From Paenibacillus protaetiae (GTDB taxonomy: Bacteria > Bacillota > Bacilli > Paenibacillales > Paenibacillaceae): a DNA stretch of 64,000 bases. The position numbers and the translations under genes are program-made. Under the pieces are notes generated by a model. The model saw nothing but the letters and a program-made list of their open reading frames with translations. It made no database searches and was not told the origin of the DNA. The stretch is taken from positions 682,001 to 746,000 of the forward strand of contig NZ_CP035492.1 in assembly GCF_004135365.1 (NCBI RefSeq), in the 5' to 3' direction. Below, in pieces: positions 36,668 to 45,276 of this stretch; position 1 is the stretch's first letter, and each line of letters begins with the position of its first letter.

Positions 36668-37183
36668 CAGCAGCGGAAGCGGGCTTCGTGCAAGCGAAGC
36701 CGCAACAGCTGCATGAAGCAAAAGGGAACCTGCCGTTTACGGATAGCGTTCCCTTTTGGCGTTTTGGCCAGAAGCTCAAATAGGCGGGATATTGTTTCTT
36801 TTTAACCATTTTTCGCTTCTTTTCGCATTTTCTCTTGTTCGTTTGCAAGAAATCCTTTAGAATAGTTCAAAGGAAATGATGAAGGGCCGCAAATTTGGCA
36901 TCGTTTTTATTCAGCCTCCAGCTGTAAGCATTTGTGATGCAAAGCGGCGCAACGGTTGATATGAACGTATGCCCCGGACTTTTTTCGTCAACAATAATGT
37001 AATGGTTCCGTATTATTCCAGTTTTTTTGTGTTCATATCATCTCAATAGATCAAGCTTATCCGAACTGCAAACATGCATGATACGGGCATTTTATTTCCG
37101 TGAAACAAGCATTCCCGTTTCGGCGGGCGGTACAGGTTTCTGCTTGGGAAGTTGCGCGAGGAAGACCGGAGGGGGATCCTTAG
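36668..37183. other. 516-bp gap between dapF and remA
   Basis: Two hairpins come first: GCGGGCTTCG / CGAAGCCGC at 36679-36703 and the terminator CAAAAGGGAAC / GTTCCCTTTTG at 36719-36758. Next is an AT-rich stretch with a moderate sigma-A candidate (TTGTTC at 36835, 17 bp, TAGAAT at 36858), a possible promoter for remA-gmk-rpoZ with a leader of over 300 nt. B. subtilis has yloC (YicC family) in this place; I see no trace of it. No convincing gene. Confidence 0.6.
36719..36762 (+). terminator. dapF terminator
   Basis: 11-bp stem CAAAAGGGAAC / GTTCCCTTTTG around an 18-base loop; the T run is weak, so termination may be partial. Confidence 0.6.
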
Positions 37184-37444
37184 TTGGCCATTAAACTTAT
37201 CAATATCGGGTTCGGGAACATCGTTTCCGCAAACCGAATCATCTCGATCGTAAGTCCGGAATCGGCGCCGATCAAACGGATTATTCAAGAAGCCCGTGAT
37301 CGCCACATGCTGATTGATGCGACTTACGGCAGACGGACACGCGCTGTTATTATCACGGACAGCGATCATGTAATTTTGTCCGCCGTGCAGCCGGAGACGG
37401 TTGCCCATCGTTTGTCCACTAAAGACGACGATAATGACGAATAG
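37184..37444 (+). CDS. remA: RemA (DUF370), extracellular matrix regulator
   Basis: 86-residue DNA-binding protein. In B. subtilis RemA activates biofilm matrix operons and osmoprotection genes, and the family sits upstream of gmk. Sequence blocks [16 protein letters not shown] and [19 protein letters not shown] are nearly invariant. It starts with TTG at 37184; GGAGG lies 11 bp upstream and no ATG is available before the conserved start. gmk follows after 13 bp. Confidence 0.95.
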   Translation: MAIKLINIGFGNIVSANRIISIVSPESAPIKRIIQEARDRHMLIDATYGRRTRAVIITDSDHVILSAVQPETVAHRLSTKDDDNDE

Positions 37445-37457
37445 TACGGGGAGTAAT

Positions 37458-38077
37458 ATGAATAAGGGATTGTTAGTTGTGTTATCCGGACCTTCCGGTG
37501 TCGGCAAAGGAACTGTGTGCTCCGTGCTTCGCAAGAAGCTTCCGGATCTTGTTTATTCGGTATCGGCAACGACTCGTTCGCCAAGACAGGGCGAAACGAA
37601 CGGAGTTAATTATTTTTTTAAGACGCGCGAGCAGTTTGAAGAAATGATTTCGCGTGATGCTTTGCTGGAGCATGCGGAGTATGTAGGCAACTACTATGGA
37701 ACGCCGCGTGATTTTGTGGAGCGTACAATTGAAGAAGGCAAAGATATTATTTTGGAAATTGAAGTACAGGGCGCCTTAAAGGTGAAAGAGAAATTCCCTG
37801 AAGGCATTTTTATTTTCCTGCTGCCCCTTCGCTGGATGAGCTGAAGCAGCGCATTACCGGAAGAGGAACGGAAACCCAGGATACGATCAATCATCGGATG
37901 TCCGTTGCGGTAGAAGAGATGAATTTGCTTCGCCATTACGATTATGCGGTTGTGAATGATGAAATTGACTTGACATGCCGCCGGATCGAGAGCATTATTA
38001 TTGCCGAGCATTGCCGCAAGGAACGTTTTTTGGAGGAGCTCTCCAGTCCCGAGGCTGCACCAATCGAGAAAGCCTGA
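37458..38077 (+). CDS. gmk: guanylate kinase (apparent frameshift near 37824)
   Basis: Phosphorylates GMP to GDP. 206 residues when one C is added to the CCCC run at 37824-37827 (B. subtilis Gmk has 204). As given, the frame stops at codon 129 after IFIFLLP. In the next frame [19 protein letters not shown] and the rest of the kinase, with YDYAVVND, continue to a stop at 38075-38077. P-loop [11 protein letters not shown] at the start and GMP-binding [11 protein letters not shown] are intact. Gmk is essential in B. subtilis, so the lesion is most likely a sequencing error. ATG 37458 with GGGGAG. rpoZ follows by 16 bp. Confidence 0.93.
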
Positions 38078-38093
38078 GTGAGGTGGAACAATT

Positions 38094-38297
38094 ATGTTAT
38101 ATCCGTCTATTGATGAAATGGTGAAAAAAGTAGACAGCAAATATTCGCTTGTTGTTGCTGCTTCCCGCCGTGCGCGTATGCTGCGCGATGGTGCGAAATC
38201 TGAACTTCGCAATCCAAGATCGCATAAGTTCGTTGGCGTAGCGCTGGAAGAAATTTATGGCGATTACATTCAAGTGGAAACGAAGCCGGAAGACTAA
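38094..38297 (+). CDS. rpoZ: RNA polymerase omega subunit
   Basis: 67-residue omega subunit that helps assemble RNA polymerase around beta-prime. MLYPSIDEMVKKVDSKYSLV and KSELRNPRSHKFVGVALEEI are typical of Firmicute RpoZ. Third gene of remA-gmk-rpoZ. The operon ends in a terminator here, whereas in B. subtilis coaBC follows directly. Confidence 0.96.
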   Translation: MLYPSIDEMVKKVDSKYSLVVAASRRARMLRDGAKSELRNPRSHKFVGVALEEIYGDYIQVETKPED

Positions 38298-38334
38298 GCG
38301 GCTGAATGCGCTGCACACACAGCCGTGTAAAGAA

Positions 38335-38374
38335 GATAACCCTTTGCTTAATTGAGCAAGGGTTATTTTTTTAT
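38335..38374 (+). terminator. terminator after rpoZ
   Basis: Stem ATAACCCTTTGCT / AGCAAGGGTTAT (one bulged T), loop TAATTG, then seven T. Confidence 0.87.
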
Positions 38375-38471
38375 GTGTGAAATAGATATCATAATTATAT
38401 AATATCGTATCCCCGCTCGAATAAGAGTTATGTTAAAATGAATAGACTTGGGGGGAATTGGAGGAAATGGT

Positions 38472-38861
38472 ATGGTAATAGGAGATGACGGATTTTCTAA
38501 TGGTTTTTTTGGGGGAATTCCGCCTGTGTTTATTTTCTTTTTTGTTTTAATTTTTGTGTTGGTTATTGGCACTATTATTTTCGCTCTTGTGCGCGGAATC
38601 GGCACATGGGCTTCCAATAATGCGGCCAACGTCGAAACGCAAAACTGTAAAGTCGTATCCAAAAGGACAGAGGTCCGCGGCGACCACGATAATTTCAGAG
38701 CGAATACGAATTATTACGTTACGTTCGAGTTATATAATGGCACCCGGGTAGAACTGCCGGTAAGCGGCCCGGATTTTGGCGTAATGGTGGAGGGCGATTA
38801 CGGTACCGTCACTTATCAAGGTACAAGGTTTAAGCAGTTTACAAGACAAATAACAGGGTAG
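38472..38861 (+). CDS. DUF2500 family membrane-anchored protein
   Basis: 129 residues. One membrane segment (about 18-42, very rich in Phe, Ile and Val), then a soluble beta-rich DUF2500 domain with VVSKRTEVRGD and the closing EGDYGTVTYQGTRFKQF; the E. coli member is YhhM. Function unknown. The ATG at 38472 has GGAGG 7 bp upstream; an in-frame TTG at 38448 is further up but lacks a site. It may be cotranscribed with the 52-residue membrane protein 10 bp downstream. Confidence 0.85.
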   Translation: MVIGDDGFSNGFFGGIPPVFIFFFVLIFVLVIGTIIFALVRGIGTWASNNAANVETQNCKVVSKRTEVRGDHDNFRANTNYYVTFELYNGTRVELPVSGPDFGVMVEGDYGTVTYQGTRFKQFTRQITG

Positions 38862-38871
38862 GGGGCGCCTA

Positions 38872-39030
38872 ATGGTAGAGGCTGTTTCTATATTTCCCGT
38901 TTTCCTTGTGCTTATTTATTTTGCTTTAATTGTAATGGGCGTTGTACTTGCCGTTCTACTCATTATGCTTGTGCTGCGAGCCATTAAGGCGCTTGACTTA
39001 TACATAGAAGATAAGAAGCGGCGGCTATAA
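38872..39030 (+). CDS. small membrane protein, 52 residues
   Basis: Starts MVEAVSIFPVFLVLIYFALI, continues as a long hydrophobic stretch that could be one or two membrane passes, and ends in a charged tail (LYIEDKKRRL) that should be cytoplasmic. The ATG is preceded by AGGGGGCG at 5 bp, and the reading frame lies exactly between the DUF2500 stop and a terminator. These points favour a real gene although it is short and I recognise no family. Perhaps a partner of the DUF2500 protein. Confidence 0.6.
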   Translation: MVEAVSIFPVFLVLIYFALIVMGVVLAVLLIMLVLRAIKALDLYIEDKKRRL

Positions 39031-39047
39031 CGTGCCGCACTTTCGTG

Positions 39048-39094
39048 AAGGTATGGATTCCTTACAATCCATGCCTTTTATTTTTGTTTTTATT
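39048..39094 (+). terminator. terminator after the DUF2500/small membrane protein pair
   Basis: 12-bp stem AAGGTATGGATT / AATCCATGCCTT, 6-base loop, then TTATTTTTGTTTTTATTTTTTT. Confidence 0.85.
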
Positions 39095-39100
39095 TTTTTA

Positions 39101-39114
39101 TAAAAGCGTATTCA
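39101..39114 (+). promoter_or_regulatory. possible cre (CcpA) site upstream of the rhamnose operon
   Basis: TAAAAGCGTATTCA fits 12 of 14 positions of the cre consensus and is directly next to the putative -35 region, as expected for catabolite repression of a sugar operon. Chance matches are possible. Confidence 0.4.
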
Positions 39115-39157
39115 AACGAAAACGAATCTGCTATTATACAGATAAACAAAAACGAAC
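39113..39157 (+). promoter_or_regulatory. rhaEW promoter with direct repeats, candidate DeoR-regulator operator
   Basis: AAACGAAAACGAA (39114-39126) recurs as AAACAAAAACGAA (39144-39156), 12 of 13 bases, exactly 30 bp apart, about three helical turns. TATTAT/TTATAC at 39132-39139 between them fits a -10. DeoR-family repressors commonly bind such direct repeats; the regulator would be the one encoded at 44406. Confidence 0.5.
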
Positions 39158-39180
39158 AATCACAAACGGAGGAGAACACA

Positions 39181-41250
39181 ATGGTTCAAAGCTTATGGGA
39201 GCAATCGAAAGCGTCACAACTGCAGGCCGGGCTGGATGAGCTTGTTTACCGTTCCAATCTAATCGGCACCGACCGCCGCGTATGCAACTGGGGAGGCGGC
39301 AATACATCAAGCAAAACGGTGGTGCAAGATTTTCGCGGCCGCGACGTTGAGGTGATGTATGTCAAAGGCAGCGGTTCCGACCTTGCAACGATGAAAGCCG
39401 GCAATTTCACCGGCTTGCGCATGGAAGACATCCGCCCGCTGTTTGAACGGGATGCCATGACCGATGAAGAGATGGTCGCTTATTTGGCCAACTGCATGAT
39501 AGACGCCAAGCATCCGCGCGCTTCGATCGAGACGCTGCTTCATGCTTTTCTGCCTTTTAAACATGTGGACCATACTCACCCGGATGCCATTATCAGCTTG
39601 TGCTGCGCACATAACGGCAAAGAGCTGGCACGTGAAATATATGGCGACCGTTTCGTTTGGGTGCCTTATGTGCGTCCCGGCTTTGCTTTATCCAAGATGA
39701 TTGCGCAGGGCGTCCTCGACAACCCGAAAGCCGAGCTTGTGCTGATGGAAAAACACGGCCTCGTCACATGGGGCGAAACAAGCGAAGCTTGTTATGCAAA
39801 AACGATCCAAATCATTAATGAAGCCGAGCAGTTTATTGAAGCCCGTGTCCATAACGACAAGCTGTTCGGCGGCGCGAAGCATGAGCCTCTTCCCGCTGAT
39901 GTCCGCCGCGCGGTTGCAGCGGCCGTCATGCCGGCGATTCGCGGCGCGGTAAGCGATTCGAAAAAAATGATCCTCACCTTCGACGACGAAGCGGATGTGC
40001 TGACATTTGTCGGCGGCCATCATTCTGCGCAGCTGTCGCAAGTTGGCGCAGCATGCCCGGACCATCTGGTGCACACGAAGGTCGTGCCGCTGTTTGTGAA
40101 CTGGAAACCGGATGCAAACGATATCGAAGGGCTGAAGGCGGTTTTGAAGGAATCGATCACCGCTTACAAGCAGCAATATGAAGCTTATTTCAACCGGAAC
40201 AGCAGCGAAGGCGACGTCATGTTCGAATCGGCTCCGCGCGTTATCCTTATCCCTGGCGTCGGCATGATCAATACCGGCAAAAGCTGGTCCAATTCGAAAG
40301 TAAGCGGCGCGCTTTACCACCGCGCGATTGCGGTTATGCGCGGCGCGACGGCGCTGGGCGAGTTTGTATCCTTAAGCGAAAACGAATCGTTTAACGTGGA
40401 ATATTGGCCGCTCGAGCTGTACAAATTGTCGCTTGCGCCTGCCGAAGCCGAGTTTTCCCGCCAAGTGGCGCTTATTACGGGCGGAGCCGGCGGCATCGGC
40501 AGCGAAACGGCACGCCGGCTCGTGTCCGAAGGCGCACATGTCGTGCTTGCCGACTTGAACCTGGAGGGCGCGCAGCATGTCGCAGAAGAATTGAACGCCA
40601 AATATGGCGAGAACCGGGCGATTGCCGTTAAAATGGATGTAACAAACGAAGAGCTTGTTCAATCGGCATACCAAGAAACGGCGCTTACTTACGGCGGCAT
40701 AGACATTATTGTCAATAACGCCGGTCTCGCAACTTCCAGCAAGTTCGAGGACACTTCCCTCAAGGAATGGAACTTGAACATGAATGTCCTTGGAACCGGC
40801 TATTTCCTGGTCGCACGTGAAGCTTATAAGGTAATGCTGGAGCAGGGCATCGGCGGCAATATGGTCTTTATCGGCTCTAAAAATTCAATATTTGCAGGCA
40901 AAAGCGTTACCGCATACAGCGCGGCAAAAGCGCTGGAAGCGCATCTTGCACGCTGCATCGCGGCCGAAGGCGGCGAGCATGGCATCCGCGTCAATACGAT
41001 TCTTCCGGATGCGATTTTGCAGGGCTCGGCGATCTGGAACAGCAATTGGCGCAACGAACGCGCAGCGGCTTACGGCATCGAGCCGGACCAGCTGGAGGAG
41101 CATTACCGGAAACGGACGACGCTGCTCGTGAACATCTATCCGAAAGATATCGCAGAAGGCGTCGCTTTCTTCGCTTCTTCGAAATCGGCTAAAACGACCG
41201 GCTGCATGCTGACGATTGACGGCGGCGTGCCGGCAGCTTTTACACGATAA
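39181..41250 (+). CDS. rhaEW: RhaEW, bifunctional rhamnulose-1-phosphate aldolase / lactaldehyde dehydrogenase
   Basis: Splits L-rhamnulose-1-phosphate into DHAP and L-lactaldehyde and, through its second domain, oxidises the aldehyde to L-lactate. 689 residues, like B. subtilis RhaEW (YuxG). Class II aldolase domain, residues about 1-410, with HVDHTHPDA supplying metal-binding His. Short-chain dehydrogenase domain, about 425-689, with ALITGGAGGIGSE (NAD site), NNAG and the catalytic YSAAK. ATG 39181 preceded by GGAGGAG. First gene of the rhamnose operon, with an ASRT protein, rhaA, rhaB and a DeoR regulator following in the same direction. Confidence 0.93.
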   Translation: MVQSLWEQSKASQLQAGLDELVYRSNLIGTDRRVCNWGGGNTSSKTVVQDFRGRDVEVMYVKGSGSDLATMKAGNFTGLRMEDIRPLFERDAMTDEEMVAYLANCMIDAKHPRASIETLLHAFLPFKHVDHTHPDAIISLCCAHNGKELAREIYGDRFVWVPYVRPGFALSKMIAQGVLDNPKAELVLMEKHGLVTWGETSEACYAKTIQIINEAEQFIEARVHNDKLFGGAKHEPLPADVRRAVAAAVMPAIRGAVSDSKKMILTFDDEADVLTFVGGHHSAQLSQVGAACPDHLVHTKVVPLFVNWKPDANDIEGLKAVLKESITAYKQQYEAYFNRNSSEGDVMFESAPRVILIPGVGMINTGKSWSNSKVSGALYHRAIAVMRGATALGEFVSLSENESFNVEYWPLELYKLSLAPAEAEFSRQVALITGGAGGIGSETARRLVSEGAHVVLADLNLEGAQHVAEELNAKYGENRAIAVKMDVTNEELVQSAYQETALTYGGIDIIVNNAGLATSSKFEDTSLKEWNLNMNVLGTGYFLVAREAYKVMLEQGIGGNMVFIGSKNSIFAGKSVTAYSAAKALEAHLARCIAAEGGEHGIRVNTILPDAILQGSAIWNSNWRNERAAAYGIEPDQLEEHYRKRTTLLVNIYPKDIAEGVAFFASSKSAKTTGCMLTIDGGVPAAFTR

Positions 41251-41280
41251 GCGGCTATAGGGAAAAGGAGAGGTTGACAG

Positions 41281-41658
41281 ATGCAGAAGCAGGCATGGGG
41301 AGAACGACATTGGTTTATACCGGACGGCTACATTCCGGAAACAAGCTCGGGTTCGCTGACGAGCCACGAATCGGTTTGCGTGCTGAATACGTCGGACCGC
41401 GATGCGTCGCTTTCCTTTACGATTTATTTCGAAGACCGGGAGCCGATGGAGCATATTGCCTTTACCGTTCCCGGACGAAGAACCAAACATATTCGAACAA
41501 GCTTGCTGCAAAAGGACGGTGCGCCGATTCCGGTCGGCGTGCCCTATGCGATCGCGGTCGAAAGCGATATTCCGGTTGTCGTCCAGTACAGCAGGCTTGA
41601 TTCTACGCAAGCGGAAAATGCGTTAATGTCGACGCTCGCTTTTCCGGTCAAAGGGTAA
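41281..41658 (+). CDS. ASRT-family (sensory rhodopsin transducer-like) protein
   Basis: 125 residues and full length for the family. It resembles the Anabaena sensory rhodopsin transducer: WFIPDGYIPE, SHESVCVLNTSDRDA, PGRRTKHIR and the closing DSTQAENALMSTLAF all have counterparts in that protein. There is no rhodopsin gene here. The ASRT superfamily has been proposed to bind small molecules, probably sugars, and here it sits between rhaEW and rhaA, 30 bp after the former. It takes the place where other rhamnose operons have the mutarotase RhaM. A rhamnose-binding or -sensing role is inference. ATG 41281, AAAGGAGAGG upstream. Confidence 0.82.
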   Translation: MQKQAWGERHWFIPDGYIPETSSGSLTSHESVCVLNTSDRDASLSFTIYFEDREPMEHIAFTVPGRRTKHIRTSLLQKDGAPIPVGVPYAIAVESDIPVVVQYSRLDSTQAENALMSTLAFPVKG

Positions 41659-41691
41659 GCTTAAATTCCAAGCAGAGAGGATGTTGGCGAT

Positions 41692-42911
41692 ATGTCGGAC
41701 CGCGCCTATTCATTATTTGAAGAGCAGCAGCAAGCACGCGGCATCAAGCTGGAGCAAGTACGGGAGAAGCTGAAAGCGCTCCGGATCGAAACTCCGTCCT
41801 GGGGTACGGGGATTCCGGTACACGGTTCAAAAATTTTCAAAAGGTTGGCGTTCCGCGCGACCCGTTTGAAAAATTTGACGATGCCGCCGTTGTGCATAAA
41901 CTGACCGGCCTCGCTCCTTCCGTAGCGATTCATATTCCTTGGGACAAAGTGGAGGATTACAGCAAACTGAAAGCGCATGCAGAAAACGTCGGGCTGAAAA
42001 TCGGCGCGGTTAACCCCAACCTGTTCCAGGAAGACGATTACATGCTGGGCAGCGTGACGAACACCGATGAGGCAGTGCGCCGCAAAGCGATCCAGCATTT
42101 GCTGGAATGCGTCGACATTGCCAAAGAAACCGGGTCGCGCGATTTGAGCTTATGGTTTGCAGACGGGACCAATTATCCGGGCCAAGGCGATATCCGCCGC
42201 CGCAAAGCATGGATGCACGAGGCGCTTTCGGAAATGTATAAAGCGCTGACTCCAGACATGAGAATGCTGATCGAATACAAAACGTTTGAGCCGGCGTTCT
42301 ATCATACCGATATCGCCGATTGGGGCATGGCGTATACGATGGCGCAAAAGCTTGGCCCGCAGGCGCAGGTGCTGGTCGATACCGGCCATCATGCGCAGGG
42401 CATCAACGTTGAGCATATCGTCGCTTATTTGATCGACGAACAGCGGCTCGGCGGCTTCCATTTCAACAACCGCAAATATGCGGATGACGATCTCATCGTC
42501 GGCACAATTAATCCGTACGAACTGTTCCTTATTTTTTATCAAATTTTAAATGCGGCAAACGATTCCGACGCCGGTATCGCCAGCACCGTCAACCATATCG
42601 CGTATATGATTGACCAGTCGCATAATATCGAGCAAAAAATTCCGGCCATGATCCGATCTGTCCTGAACGTACAGACCCAATACGCAAAAGCGCTGCTCGT
42701 CAATCACGAAGAAGTGCTGGATGCGCAAAACCGGAATGACGTGCTGGGCGCGGAAGACGCGGTGCGCAAAGCATTTGAATTCGATGTTACGCCGCTGCTG
42801 CATGCTGTCCGCGAGGAGCAGGGGCTTCCGCTTGATCCGATGAAAGCGTATTTGAACAGCAGCTACGGTACGGACATACTGGCAAGGGGCAAAGGCGGTG
42901 CCAGCTGGTGA
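41692..42911 (+). CDS. rhaA: L-rhamnose isomerase (apparent frameshift near 41801)
   Basis: Interconverts L-rhamnose and L-rhamnulose; TIM-barrel metal enzyme of the RhaI type. 406 residues after adding one G to the GGGG run at 41801-41804. As given, the frame after ETPSWG is wrong; the corrected one reads YGDSGTRFKNFQKVGV and continues through VAIHIPWDK, EYKTFEPAFYHTDIADWGM, VDTGHHAQGINVEH and GGFHFNNRKYADDD to the stop. The last four stretches hold the metal-binding Glu, Asp and His residues. The start ATG 41692 follows GAGAGG. Its TGA stop overlaps the rhaB GTG start. Confidence 0.92.
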
Positions 42912-44376
42912 CCGTTCTGGCCTACGATATCGGAGCGAGCAGCGGCAGGGCGATTATCGGCCGGTTGACGGACAGCACCATGCAAACCGAAGAAATCCAC
43001 CGGTTCCCGAACGATCCCGTTATGGCCGGCAGCCGCATGCACTGGGATATTTTGCGGCTGTTTCATGAGCTGAAGCAGGGGCTGCTGAAGGCGAAGCAAG
43101 CCGGTGCCGCCCCGCCAGCCTTGGCATTGATACGTGGGCGGTCGACTTTGGTTTAATCGGCCGGGACGGCGAGCTGCTTGGCAATCCGTATCATTATCGC
43201 GACCGGCATACGGAAGGCGAGATGGAGCGGGTATTTGCGAGCGTGCCGCAAAGCGAGATTTTTAGCCGGACAGGGATTCAATTTTTGCCGTTTAATACGA
43301 TCTACCAACTGACGGCTATGAAACGCAGCAGTTCTCCGCTGCTTGGCATTGCACATAAGCTGTTGATGATTCCCGATCTTCTCCGGTATTATTTAACGGG
43401 AGAGATATTAAGCGAATTTTCGAATGCGACTACAACTCAGCTGTTTAACCCGCGGCTCGGCGATTGGGATAAGGAGCTGATCGGGAAGCTTGGCTTGCCG
43501 GAGCATCTGTTTGGCGCGATTGTCCATCCGGGCTCGGCCGCAGGCTATGTAAGACCTTCGGTCCGGTCCGAGCTTCAAATCGGCGAAATGCCGGTCATTG
43601 CCGTTGCGGAGCATGATACGGGTTCGGCGGTTGCGGCTGTTCCGGCGCTGGAGCGTTCTTTTGCTTATTTAAGCTGCGGCACTTGGTCGCTGATGGGAAC
43701 GGAAGTCGAACGGCCGGTTCTTGATGAGCGGGCGCAGAAGCTTAACTTTACGAATGAAGGCGGCGCAGGCAACACGTACAGGCTGCTGAAAAATATAATG
43801 GGCCTCTGGATTTTACAGGAAACAAGGCGTGAGCTGGAGCGTGCAGGGCAGTCCTATACGTTCCCGCAGCTTGTCCGGCTGGCAGAAGAGGCGAATCCCT
43901 TTGCGGCCTTGATCGAGCCGGACGATGCTTTGTTTTTACACGCGGGCGATATGACGCCGCGCATCCGCGAGTATTGTCTCCGGACGGGGCAGAAGCCTCC
44001 GGAAGAGGTTGGCGCTGTAGTGCGCTGCATTCTCGAAAGTTTGGCGCTGCAATACCGCCGCGTATACGAAATGACGGAGCAGCTGTCCGGGCAAACGTTT
44101 GGCGGGCTCCATATGGTAGGCGGCGGCATTCAAAACAGCCTGCTGTGCCAATGGACGGCTAATGCCATCGGCAAGCCGGTATGGGCCGGCCCGACGGAAG
44201 GCAGCGCCATCGGCAATCTGGCCGTACAATGGATCGCAAGCGGCGAGCTTCGGGATATTTGGGAAGCGCGCCGGGTGATACGGGATTCCTTTCCGGTGGA
44301 TGTGTACGAGCCGGAAGACCGGGCGTCTTGGGAAGAGGCCTACGGCCGGTTCCTCCGCCTGACGGAATCGGAATAA
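42908..44376 (+). CDS. rhaB: rhamnulokinase (apparent frameshift near 43124)
   Basis: Phosphorylates L-rhamnulose at C1 with ATP; FGGY kinase. 489 residues once one G is added at 43123-43124. As given, the frame runs out after KQAGAAPPAL; the corrected one reads GIDTWAVDFGLIGRDGELLG, the invariant family block, and continues to 44376. N-terminal AYDIGASSGRAIIGRL (phosphate loop) and C-terminal MVGGGIQNSLLCQWTANAIG (ATP-binding) are visible. It starts with GTG 42908 inside the rhaA stop, so it is translationally coupled to rhaA. The next gene is the DeoR regulator. Confidence 0.92.
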
Positions 44377-44405
44377 TTTCAAGCAGGAAGAATGGAGAGA
44401 AGGTT

Positions 44406-45164
44406 ATGCTGGTTGCAGAACGGTATGAAAAAATCGTACAGCTTGTGAATGAAAGAGGAAGCATCCGGGTTTCCGAATTAAGCGAGCTGTGCCAGGTGAC
44501 AGAGGAAACGATACGGCGGGATTTGGACCGTCTCGAACAGGACGGCAGGCTTAAACGTTCACATGGCGGTGCGGTCAGCGTAAAAGATCAGCAGCCGGAA
44601 ACTCCATTTGCAGAGAGGGAAATTGCACATGCCGAGGAGAAGAAACGGATCGCCGAAGAGGCGGTGAAGCTGATTCAGCCCCATGACCGCATCGTGCTTG
44701 ATGCAAGCTCTACGGCATGGTATATGGCCGCTATTTTGCCGGATATGCCGATTACCGTGCTGACCAACTCCATTAAAGTAGCGGTGGAGCTAAGCACGAA
44801 GGAAAAAATCGAAGTCATTTCGACGGGCGGGTTGCTTTCTTCGCGGTCGCTATCTTACGTAGGGCCGCTTGCCGAGCGGTCGCTGGACGCTTATTACGTA
44901 GGGAAGCTGTTTTTATCGTGCAAAGGCGTTCATCTGGAGCGCGGCATCAGCGAATCCAACGAGCTGCAAGGACGGATTAAGCAAAAGATGATCGGTATCG
45001 CCGAGAAGGTTATTTTGCTGGCGGATTCAAGCAAATTTGGCGTGCAGGCGTTTACCCACGTAGCGGAGCTTGGCGAGGTTCATACCGTCATTACAGACCG
45101 GATGATCGGACAGGAGACATTAGCCCGGCTGCAGGAAAAAAATATACCGGTCACGACGGTATAA
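44406..45164 (+). CDS. rhaR: DeoR-family transcriptional regulator, probable rhamnose repressor
   Basis: 252 residues. N-terminal DeoR helix-turn-helix with RYEKIVQLVNERGSIRVSEL and VTEETIRRDLDRLEQDG, then the sugar-phosphate-sensing domain (about 75-235) with DASSTAWYMA and STGGLL. B. subtilis RhaR (YulB) is of the same family and lies in its rhamnose operon, where rhamnulose-1-phosphate is the inducer. The symbol is from context. ATG 44406 with GAGAGAAGG, 29 bp after rhaB; last gene of the operon. Confidence 0.87.
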   Translation: MLVAERYEKIVQLVNERGSIRVSELSELCQVTEETIRRDLDRLEQDGRLKRSHGGAVSVKDQQPETPFAEREIAHAEEKKRIAEEAVKLIQPHDRIVLDASSTAWYMAAILPDMPITVLTNSIKVAVELSTKEKIEVISTGGLLSSRSLSYVGPLAERSLDAYYVGKLFLSCKGVHLERGISESNELQGRIKQKMIGIAEKVILLADSSKFGVQAFTHVAELGEVHTVITDRMIGQETLARLQEKNIPVTTV

Positions 45165-45173
45165 CGCTTCGTG

Positions 45174-45201
45174 TTCCTCCCGCAAGGGAGGGATTTTTTT
45201 C
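45174..45201 (+). terminator. terminator of the rhamnose operon
   Basis: 8-bp stem TTCCTCCC / GGGAGGGA with tetraloop GCAA, then seven T. Confidence 0.85.
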
Positions 45202-45209
45202 GGATCAAC

Positions 45210-45220
45210 TTGTCTGACAA
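45210..45220 (+). promoter_or_regulatory. palindrome upstream of lutA, candidate LutR operator
   Basis: Perfect inverted repeat TTGTC-T-GACAA, 56 bp upstream of lutA. It overlaps a possible -35 (TTGTCT), with AATATA 17 bp on. FadR-type GntR regulators such as LutR bind short palindromes of this kind. Confidence 0.5.
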
Positions 45221-45276
45221 CCTGATAAAGCGAATATAAATAGAAGTGCCACTCTTGAAACAAGAAGGTGCCCTCC

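Noticed and set aside
36719-36848. Continuation of dapF downstream, or a remnant of yicC
   Set aside because: The dapF stop is followed by hairpins, and no frame shows YicC-like sequence.
36876-36959. 27-codon frame starting ATGATGAAG after AAAGGAA, in the gap before remA
   Set aside because: Good ribosome site but very short, mixed composition, no family, and ending without a terminator; could be chance or a leader peptide.
41281-41658. Light-sensing module
   Set aside because: The protein resembles the sensory rhodopsin transducer, but no rhodopsin or retinal gene is present, and the operon is for sugar breakdown.
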